Both the position numbers and the translations under genes were made by a program. From assembly GCA_017387265.1 (NCBI GenBank), contig JAFOFM010000038.1, forward strand, positions 1 to 8,679: 8,679 bases of DNA, in the 5' to 3' direction. Within the stretch, counting starts at the first letter, position 1. The number at the start of each line of letters is the position of its first letter. This document shows positions 1-4,909 of the stretch, one piece after another. The stretch comes from Peptococcaceae bacterium. GTDB lineage: Bacteria; Bacillota; Peptococcia; Peptococcales; Peptococcaceae. The notes beneath the pieces are model-generated. The model ran no database searches, was not told the origin of the DNA, and worked only from the letters and a program-made list of their open reading frames with translations.

Positions 1-22
1 AATATACTTTACCTTTGCTCAT
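1..22 (-). CDS. cobA: Uroporphyrinogen-III C-methyltransferase, first 7 codons only (partial, leaves the window)
   Basis: Only the start is present. The ATG at 22-20 overlaps the hemC TGA at 21-19 as ATGA, and the codons read MSKGKVY before the window edge. Enzymes of the CobA/SUMT family classically begin with GKVYLVGAGPGDP, so the seven residues plus the position directly after hemC identify it fairly well. A GGAG ribosome-binding site lies at 31-34, eight bases before the ATG. CobA adds two SAM-derived methyl groups to uroporphyrinogen III to give precorrin-2, the substrate of the Met8-like dehydrogenase encoded upstream in the same operon. In many Firmicutes this protein is fused to uroporphyrinogen-III synthase (HemD); whether that is so here cannot be seen. 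The stop-start overlap implies translational coupling to hemC. Confidence 0.7.
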
Positions 23-957
23 CGGGTCAGCTCCATTCTGATTTCTTCTAAAATTGCTTTACCGCCCAGTTCAGAGAGACGGTTTGCCAGGGTTTCACCT
101 AAGCTTTCACACTGTTCTGCAGTTCCGGTAATAGACTCACGAATAATGGTTTTGCCATCTAAAGAGCCAACCATACCTTCCAGAACAACGGTATCTTCGT
201 TTAATTCTGCATATGCGCCGATTGGAATCTGACAGCCGCCTTCTAACGAACGTAACAGTGCACGTTCTGCTTTTACGCAGATTTCTGCAGTTCTGTCATT
301 TACCAGCTGCACCAGGGCGATGATTTCCTCATCATTTTCACGGGTTTCTACACCGATTACACCCTGGCTTACTGCAGGCAGACAGATATCATAGCTTAAT
401 TCCTCTTTGATATCGCCGAACATTTCCAGACGTTCCAGCCCTGCCGCTGCTAAAATAATACCATCGAAGTTTTCTTCACGCATTTTGCGCATACGAGTCT
501 GCACATTGCCGCGCAGATCATGAATATCTAAATCAGGACGGGCATGTAACAGCTGCGCTCTGCGGCGTAAGCTGCTGGTGCCCACTTTTGCCCCTTCCGG
601 CAGTTCCATAAAGGAGTTGTATTTATCAGACACAAATGCGTCTGCCGGGTTGTGGCGTTTTAACATGGAAGAAATCTGCAGGCCTTCCGGTAAAGCAGTC
701 GGCATATCTTTCATGCTGTGTACTGCAAAATCGATTTCTCCTGCTAACAGACCAACTTCCAGTTCTTTTGTAAATAAGCCTTTGTCGCCGATTTTTGCCA
801 GCGCCACATCTAAAATTTTATCGCCTTTTGTTTTCAGCGAAATGATTTCGAATTCGTATTCGTCGGTTACTTTTTTCAGTTCATCCACTACAAACTGTGT
901 CTGCCACATCGCTAAGATACTGTCGCGTGTACCAACTTTCACCACTTTTTTACTCAT
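19..957 (-). CDS. hemC: Porphobilinogen deaminase (hydroxymethylbilane synthase)
   Basis: This cytosolic enzyme joins four porphobilinogen units into hydroxymethylbilane, the linear precursor of all tetrapyrroles. The 312-residue product is of usual family length. Visible signatures are GTRDSILAMWQ (residues 9-19), the KDMPT loop with the catalytic aspartate D84, GTSSLRRRAQL (126-136), DLRGNVQTRMRKM (147-159), and the EGGCQIP segment in which C242 carries the covalent dipyrromethane cofactor. All key residues are in place, so the enzyme should be active. The start is well supported: GAGGTGA lies six bases upstream of the ATG, and MSKKVVKVGTR is a canonical N-terminus. The gene overlaps the end of hemA by eight bases and its TGA overlaps the start of cobA, so it is an internal cistron of the minus-strand operon with no promoter of its own visible. 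Confidence 0.97.
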   Translation of the reverse strand: MSKKVVKVGTRDSILAMWQTQFVVDELKKVTDEYEFEIISLKTKGDKILDVALAKIGDKGLFTKELEVGLLAGEIDFAVHSMKDMPTALPEGLQISSMLKRHNPADAFVSDKYNSFMELPEGAKVGTSSLRRRAQLLHARPDLDIHDLRGNVQTRMRKMREENFDGIILAAAGLERLEMFGDIKEELSYDICLPAVSQGVIGVETRENDEEIIALVQLVNDRTAEICVKAERALLRSLEGGCQIPIGAYAELNEDTVVLEGMVGSLDGKTIIRESITGTAEQCESLGETLANRLSELGGKAILEEIRMELTR

Positions 958-2254
958 CCTGCTTCACCTCATTTTCTTGCCCATCCAGCTCCGAGAGCCC
1001 GAATAAATCATGAATTGCCCGCATATAGCAGTCAATGCGGTCTTCATGATGCCCTGCCAGATCACGCAGATTATACATTGGTTTATGCAGCCACTGGCTT
1101 ACAATGGAGTGAGCCAGCTGCTCAATAATTTTCTTTTCCCGTGGAGTTACATTGTCGATACGGCGCAATGCTTTTTCCACTTCTTTTTTCTTGATTGTTT
1201 CTGCCTGTGCCCGTAATTTTACAATAGTCGGCACTACCAGCAGAGAATCCAGCCAGAAGAAGAAATTCTCCAGCTCTTCATCTACAATGCGGCGCGCTTT
1301 TACAGCCTCTTTCTGACGGCCTTCCAGGTTCTGCGCCACAACATTCTGCATATCGTCAATATCGTGCAGGAATACATTGTCCAGCTCTGCCACTGCAGGA
1401 TCAATATCACGAGGAACCGCAATGTCAATAAACAGCAGGGGTTTATTACGCTGGCCAACCAGCCGCTCGATATCTTTTTTCTCGATAATATATTTTGGCG
1501 ATGCGGTACAGCTGATAACAATATCGGCACTGTCCAGATATGCGCCAAAATGGTCTAAACGGATCGCTTTGCCGCCGAATTCATCTGCTAAACGCTGTGC
1601 GCGGTCAAAGGTACGGTTTGCTACAATAACACCGCTGATCCCGTTGCTTACTAAATGACGGGCTGCCAGTTCACTGGTGTCCCCTGCCCCTACGATTAAA
1701 ACCGTTTTGTTTTCCAGAGTACCCAGTTCCTGTTTTGCCAGTTCCACCGCAGCAGAACTTACAGAAACCGCCTGGCGGTCAATATAGGTTTCGGTACGAA
1801 CCCGTTTGCCTAATGTAAGCGCATTCATTAAAAGTGTATTTAAAATATTGCTGGATAAACCAAACTCCAGTGCATAGTTATAGGCATCCTGCACCTGTCC
1901 CTGAATCTGGCTTTCGCCTAAAATCATGGAATCCAGACCCGCAGCTACCGTAAATAAATGTTCTACGGCTTCCCGTTCGGTCATTACATACATATGCTCT
2001 TTTAACAGATCCACCGAACATTCGCTGTATGCACTGATAAAGTGCATCATCGAATCAATTGCGGTGGTATCATCTGCACCGTCCAGATAAAACTCGGTAC
2101 GGTTGCAGGTGGATAAAATCGCAATGCCATCCACGCCATTCAGTTTCTGCAGATCTTCTGCATGCTTCTGGATATTGCTTTTCGACATGGATACTTTTTC
2201 GCGGATTTCTACCGTCGCACTTTTATAGTTTAATCCAAGTAAGATGATAGACAT
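950..2254 (-). CDS. hemA: Glutamyl-tRNA reductase
   Basis: It reduces glutamyl-tRNA(Glu) with NADPH to glutamate-1-semialdehyde, the committed step of C5-pathway 5-aminolevulinate synthesis. The 434-residue protein has the three expected domains: the catalytic N-terminal domain starting GLNYKSATVEIRE and holding the nucleophile C50 in STCNRTEFY (48-56), a conserved HLFTVAAGLDSMILGESQI stretch (99-117), a Rossmann domain with VGAGDTSELAARH (188-200) and a VANRT strand (211-215), and a helical dimerisation domain from about 320 to 420. A GGGTGA ribosome-binding sequence precedes the ATG. The start matches the family N-terminus, so the 25-base overlap with the preceding dehydrogenase gene is genuine rather than a wrong start. 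It is the first enzyme of the tetrapyrrole route in this operon. The enzyme for the next step (hemL) is not in the window and may lie beyond the left edge or elsewhere. Confidence 0.97.
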   Translation of the reverse strand: MSIILLGLNYKSATVEIREKVSMSKSNIQKHAEDLQKLNGVDGIAILSTCNRTEFYLDGADDTTAIDSMMHFISAYSECSVDLLKEHMYVMTEREAVEHLFTVAAGLDSMILGESQIQGQVQDAYNYALEFGLSSNILNTLLMNALTLGKRVRTETYIDRQAVSVSSAAVELAKQELGTLENKTVLIVGAGDTSELAARHLVSNGISGVIVANRTFDRAQRLADEFGGKAIRLDHFGAYLDSADIVISCTASPKYIIEKKDIERLVGQRNKPLLFIDIAVPRDIDPAVAELDNVFLHDIDDMQNVVAQNLEGRQKEAVKARRIVDEELENFFFWLDSLLVVPTIVKLRAQAETIKKKEVEKALRRIDNVTPREKKIIEQLAHSIVSQWLHKPMYNLRDLAGHHEDRIDCYMRAIHDLFGLSELDGQENEVKQDE

Positions 2255-2865
2255 AATTTCACCCTTTTTTGAACTTCCTCTTTTGTCTCTTGTTTTAACA
2301 GTTCCGGCAGTTCCATACTGGCTACCGACTGTAAAAATCTGCGCCGTTTCGAGGCATCTCCTATCGTGCGCAGAGCCTCTTCACGCGCTTCTTCTAATAT
2401 TTCAAGCATAGTGCCGTATTCCGGCCCATACTGTAATTCTAAATCTTCACGGACTTTTTTGGAGACTGCAGGGCTGATGCCGCTTGTAGATACCGCCAGC
2501 ATAAAATCTCCCCGCTGCACCATCGCATTTACCGTAAAGCTGCTTTCCTGCAGACTGTCCACCACATTCACCAGCACCTGATGTTCCTCGCACCATTCAT
2601 ATACGGCATGATTCACATCCCGGCTGTCGGTGGCAGCAATCACTAAAAAGCTTCCTTTCAGCATGCCGTCTCTGTACATGCTGTTGCGCCACACAAACTG
2701 CTCCTGTATGGCAATAAGCTCCTCATCCAGCACAGGGCTGATTACCGTTACCTCTGCGCCCTGCTCCAGCAGCGATTTTACTTTGCGCACGGCTACCGAA
2801 CCGCCGCCTACTACAGTACAGAATTTTCCTGCAAGCTTTAAGGTTACCGGATACATACTGGTCAT
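2230..2865 (-). CDS. Precorrin-2 dehydrogenase (Met8/SirC/CysG N-terminal family)
   Basis: The family oxidises precorrin-2 to sirohydrochlorin with NAD+; some members also insert iron to make sirohaem. The 211-residue protein shows the N-terminal YPVTLKLAGK strand, the nucleotide loop VVGGGSVAVRKV (18-29), the second-strand SPVLDEEL (43-50), IAATDS (76-81), NVVDS with the likely catalytic aspartate D103, and the STSGISPAVSKKVREDLE substrate-site region (126-143), followed by a helical dimerisation tail. It stands alone, without the CobA methyltransferase fused to it in CysG; a separate CobA starts at the left edge. Whether it also chelates iron cannot be judged from sequence. The ATG at 2865-2863 has GAGAGGG about ten bases upstream; a second ATG at codon 4 is a less well spaced option. 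The gene starts two bases after the prenyl synthase stop and overlaps hemA by 25 bases. Confidence 0.92.
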   Translation of the reverse strand: MTSMYPVTLKLAGKFCTVVGGGSVAVRKVKSLLEQGAEVTVISPVLDEELIAIQEQFVWRNSMYRDGMLKGSFLVIAATDSRDVNHAVYEWCEEHQVLVNVVDSLQESSFTVNAMVQRGDFMLAVSTSGISPAVSKKVREDLELQYGPEYGTMLEILEEAREEALRTIGDASKRRRFLQSVASMELPELLKQETKEEVQKRVKLCLSSYLD

Positions 2866-2867
2866 TT

Positions 2868-3842
2868 CTAAAAAGCCCTCTCCCGTAAAAATTTTACGCC
2901 GCTCATCAGCTGTTTTTTCAGCTTGGCGTCAGGTAACTGTTCAATATATACGACAGCCTGTGCCAGATACCCTTCTCCATAGACATCTGCCTCTGCAAGG
3001 CCGCCCTGATCTTTTATAATCGCAATGGCGCGATTCACTTCATTCTGTCCGCCCGGGAACCGGTTTTCAATCGCGGAAATCAGTTCATCCCGCTCTGCAA
3101 ACTCTTTCTGTAATACCAGAATAGTAGGCAGAGTCATAATGCCATGAGCCAGGTCACTGCCTGCCGGTTTGCCCAGTTTTTTGGAATCGCGGCTCATATC
3201 CAGAATATCGTCCTGAATCTGAAACTCCATACCGAGATTATACCCGATCTGGTAAAAAGTATTGATATCTTCTTCCGGTGCGCCGCAGGCAACCGCCGCA
3301 GCCTGACAGCTGCTTGCCATTAAAATCGCTGTTTTGCGATCGATACGGTATTTATAATCATCAATGGTCTGGTTTACATCAAAAGTAGAACGCAGCTGCT
3401 CTACCTCACCCAGACTCATCTCAATACTTAACTCGGCCATAATCTGCAGAAGCCGTGTGCTGTTTGGCAGTGTGCGGATAATGTCAATGGCTTTCATCAG
3501 CACATAATCGCCTACATGCACGGCATAGCGATTGCCTTTTTCCGCATTGACAGTCGCCTGTCCTCTGCGGGTATCCGCCTGATCCACTACATCATCATGA
3601 ATCAGCGATGCCATATGCACCATTTCCAGCGCTGCCGCTAATGGAATAATCTCTTTTTCTTTCCCGTACATACCGGCTGTCATAATCGCCAGTGCCGGAC
3701 GTACTCGTTTTCCGCCTGCATGAAGGGTCTTCAGCGCCTTTTCCCGGATGGCTGCATGTTCAAAATGCAGAGCCTGTTCCAGGTAAGCTTCTACTTCACG
3801 CAGCCGCTCTTTCATGCCATGTATTTCTAAAATTTTTAACAT
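2868..3842 (-). CDS. Long-chain polyprenyl diphosphate synthase (HepT/IspB type)
   Basis: It adds isopentenyl diphosphate units in trans to an allylic primer, giving the chain used mainly as a quinone side tail. The 324-residue protein has the family order: GGKRVRP (43-49), the first aspartate-rich motif DDVVD (83-87) inside ASLIHDDVVDQADTRRG, GDYVLMKA (111-118), Q180 in SSCQAAA, the second aspartate-rich motif DDILD (211-215), and GKPAGSDL (224-231). The fifth residue before the first motif is alanine (A78), whereas short-chain FPP synthases carry an aromatic there, so a long product is expected; whether C35, C40 or other is not readable. AGGGG eight to nine bases before the ATG supports the start. 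The preceding HepS-like reading frame ends 11 bases upstream, as expected for a two-component synthase pair, although this protein could act alone. Its TAG stop is followed immediately by the dehydrogenase start. Confidence 0.93.
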   Translation of the reverse strand: MLKILEIHGMKERLREVEAYLEQALHFEHAAIREKALKTLHAGGKRVRPALAIMTAGMYGKEKEIIPLAAALEMVHMASLIHDDVVDQADTRRGQATVNAEKGNRYAVHVGDYVLMKAIDIIRTLPNSTRLLQIMAELSIEMSLGEVEQLRSTFDVNQTIDDYKYRIDRKTAILMASSCQAAAVACGAPEEDINTFYQIGYNLGMEFQIQDDILDMSRDSKKLGKPAGSDLAHGIMTLPTILVLQKEFAERDELISAIENRFPGGQNEVNRAIAIIKDQGGLAEADVYGEGYLAQAVVYIEQLPDAKLKKQLMSGVKFLRERAF

Positions 3843-3853
3843 TGTAATATCCC

Positions 3854-4462
3854 CTAGAACATTTCTGCCTGCAATCTGCTATCCAGTTCCGCCAGCGCAG
3901 TAATGCGCTCCCCATACAGAAGCGGCCACTGTTACTGCAGATAAATTTCTGCCGCATTCTGCAGGCTCTGCCCGTCGCTAATGCCATCTCCTGCCAGTAT
4001 TTCGATAGCCTGTGCCACTGTTTTTGCAAGAAGCATCCGGTAACTCTCATCGGGATCATCACCAGCTTCTAAACAGTCAACTGCATGGCTGTTTAATGCT
4101 TTCATATAGTCCAGATACACAGGCAGACAGTTTTCTTTTTCACACTCTGCCAGTGTACGGTAAAAGCGTCCTAAAAACAGATCGCCCAGTAAAATCGGCA
4201 TCTATGCAGAACTGCGGAAACCGGCATCCTCCAGTGTACCTTCTTTCACCGAACTATGTACTTTTGCATACAGATACACTAACTCGGAAATCCGCCCGAT
4301 TTCCTGCGCATCTTTTACAGGAACACCAGCAATCCGCCCGAGATATGCCGCCAGTTTCGGGAACACAACAAACTCTCCGTAATGAAATTCCTGATCCAGC
4401 AGATCAAATATGGTTATATCCTTAACACGCAGTGCCGGAATTACATTCTGCAAACAAATCAC
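3854..4462 (-). pseudogene. HepS-like heptaprenyl diphosphate synthase component I, interrupted by two in-frame stops
   Basis: One continuous frame of 202 codons runs from a GTG at 4462-4460 to a TAG at 3856-3854, broken by TAG at 4204-4202 (codon 87) and TAA at 3934-3932 (codon 177). No shift of frame is needed, giving pieces of 86, 89 and 25 residues. The segment LVYLYAKVHSSVKEG, then MPILLGDLFLGRFYRTLAE just after the first stop, resembles HepS (compare its LAGDYYSGLYYSLL-like segment). Position supports this: the next gene, 11 bases on, is a HepT/IspB-type synthase. HepS lacks the aspartate motifs and forms the regulatory half of the enzyme in Bacillus. Here the stops would remove the core, so I call it a pseudogene. 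TAG and TAA both end neighbouring intact genes, so recoding is unlikely. Alternatives are a gene split into TAGATG-coupled pieces, or sequencing error. The family call is by eye; similarity is moderate. Confidence 0.65.
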
Positions 4463-4474
4463 CTCAAATTCTCC
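4451..4474 (-). promoter_or_regulatory. Ribosome-binding sites deciding the start of the HepS-like gene
   Basis: Two starts are possible. GGAG at 4474-4471 is eight bases before the GTG at 4462-4460. The stretch GAGGTGAT at 4465-4458, a better match to the 16S rRNA 3' end, includes that GTG and stands about five bases before an in-frame TTG at 4453-4451 (codon 4). The two starts differ by three residues only. There is no in-frame ATG this close. Confidence 0.45.
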
Positions 4475-4524
4475 AACCTGTTACCAGTTCGCTTTTTCGC
4501 GTCAATTCTCTGAATAATCATTTT

Positions 4525-4553
4525 ATTTTACCACATTTGCATGCAAAAAAACA
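4525..4553 (-). promoter_or_regulatory. Candidate promoter of the prenyl-tetrapyrrole operon
   Basis: On the minus strand, TAAAAT (4530-4525) is a good -10 box with a 17-base spacer to TGTTTT (4553-4548), a poor -35 box. The expected transcript start is about 45-60 bases before the GTG start codon. The weak -35 box and the palindrome inside the spacer would fit a promoter that depends on a regulator, but AT-rich DNA gives such matches by chance. Confidence 0.3.
4536..4547. promoter_or_regulatory. 12-base perfect palindrome, possible operator
   Basis: TTTGCATGCAAA reads the same on both strands. It lies within the spacer of the candidate minus-strand promoter, exactly where a bound repressor or spacer-binding activator would act. 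No regulator gene is present in the window, and I cannot name a protein that binds this site. Confidence 0.35.
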
Positions 4554-4706
4554 GAATGATATCGCTGGAATTGATGAAAAAACCTATAAAATTTCACAGT
4601 TATCTATATTATCGCAGAAAAAACAGCCTGTCGCAACGCTTTTCCTGAGATTCATACACTTTTTCACAATCTTTGCAACAAAATATTTTATAGAATAAAT
4701 TTCAAT

Positions 4707-4748
4707 GTTACATCGAAATGCACTTCGAGCAATTTGGTTACATTTCGA
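4707..4748. repeat. Cluster of direct and inverted repeats in the divergent region
   Basis: GTTACAT occurs at 4707-4713 and again at 4737-4743, 30 bases apart, close to three helical turns. Overlapping them, TCGAAATG (4713-4720) and CATTTCGA (4741-4748) form an eight-base inverted repeat with a 20-base spacer, and TCGAA (4713-4717) also pairs with TTCGA (4724-4728). The nested arrangement suggests a multi-site operator upstream of the EAL gene. No known consensus is recognised. Confidence 0.35.
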
Positions 4749-4813
4749 CTTATTTTTCTAAAACTATTTAAAATTTTATTACAAAAAATCTTTCTTTTTC
4801 TTCTAATATGCGT

Positions 4814-4819
4814 TATACT
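4814..4819 (+). promoter_or_regulatory. Candidate -10 box for the EAL gene
   Basis: TATACT matches five of six bases of the primary sigma-factor -10 box and would start transcription near 4826, leaving a leader of about 85 bases. No acceptable -35 box is present at the right distance (TTTCTT at 4791-4796 is the nearest), so this promoter is weak, activator-dependent or wrongly placed. Confidence 0.4.
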
Positions 4820-4848
4820 GTCTTTGAGAGAAATACATTCTTCAGAAC

Positions 4849-4880
4849 TGTTTCCACTTCTTAATACATCCGTGGAAACA
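4849..4880 (+). promoter_or_regulatory. 9-base-pair hairpin or operator in the EAL-gene leader
   Basis: TGTTTCCAC (4849-4857) and GTGGAAACA (4872-4880) are perfect inverted repeats around a 14-base loop. The repeat falls between the candidate -10 box and the ribosome-binding site. It has no T-run after it, so it is not an ordinary intrinsic terminator. It may be a repressor site just downstream of the promoter or a leader stem that affects translation or stability. Confidence 0.4.
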
Positions 4881-4896
4881 AATTGCTATGAAGAAT

Positions 4897-4902
4897 GGAG
4901 GG
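4897..4902 (+). promoter_or_regulatory. Strong ribosome-binding site fixing the EAL-gene start at 4910
   Basis: GGAGGG is seven bases upstream of the ATG at 4910-4912. An in-frame ATG at 4895-4897 would give five more residues (MEGFI), but it overlaps this site and has nothing comparable upstream, so the second ATG is taken as the start. Confidence 0.75.
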
Positions 4903-4909
4903 ATTTATT

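Larger units (their letters stand above)
4463..4909. other. Divergent AT-rich intergenic region without a supported gene
   Basis: This stretch separates the minus-strand prenyl-tetrapyrrole operon from the plus-strand EAL gene. It is clearly richer in A and T than its flanks, with runs of A and T, and holds no reading frame with a good ribosome-binding site. It must contain the promoters of both divergent units. Its structured parts (a 12-base palindrome, a direct/inverted repeat cluster and a 9-base-pair hairpin) are listed separately. I recognise no known riboswitch, c-di-GMP aptamer or small RNA in it. Confidence 0.75.

Noticed and set aside
578..1006. Plus-strand open frame of 142 codons opposite hemC
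   Set aside because: It lies wholly antisense to hemC and the end of hemA, lacks a convincing ribosome-binding site, and its translation shows no domain features; it is a by-product of the hemC codon pattern.
3796..4062. Minus-strand 88-codon frame overlapping the HepS-like and prenyl synthase genes
   Set aside because: It is in another frame across two better-supported genes and has no motif; it is a shadow.
3932..4204. Reassigned stop codons (TAG or TAA read as an amino acid) to explain the HepS-like interruptions
   Set aside because: TAG ends the prenyl synthase and the transporter at natural C-termini, and TAA ends hemA, the dehydrogenase, the EAL gene and the hydrogenase, so a general code change does not fit.
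4012..4425. Plus-strand open frame of 137 codons opposite the HepS-like gene
   Set aside because: Considered as the true gene because the minus-strand frame is interrupted. Its translation has no recognisable motif, while the minus-strand translation shows HepS-like segments and operon spacing.
4663..4691. Promoter-like pair TTCACA and TTTTAT on the plus strand
   Set aside because: The -10 match is poor and the surrounding DNA is so AT-rich that such pairs are expected by chance; TATACT at 4814-4819 is better placed.
4432..4698. Plus-strand open frame of 88 codons entering the divergent intergenic region
   Set aside because: No good ribosome-binding site, overlaps the start of the minus-strand operon, AT-driven composition and no family resemblance.
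4873..4887. Sigma-54-like sequence TGGAAACAAATTGCT before the EAL gene
   Set aside because: The distance between the GG and GC elements is one base too short, and the transcript would begin inside the ribosome-binding site.
4874..4889. Possible CcpA-type catabolite site in GGAAACAAATTGCTAT
   Set aside because: The conserved CG centre of the cre consensus is missing; only partial similarity.
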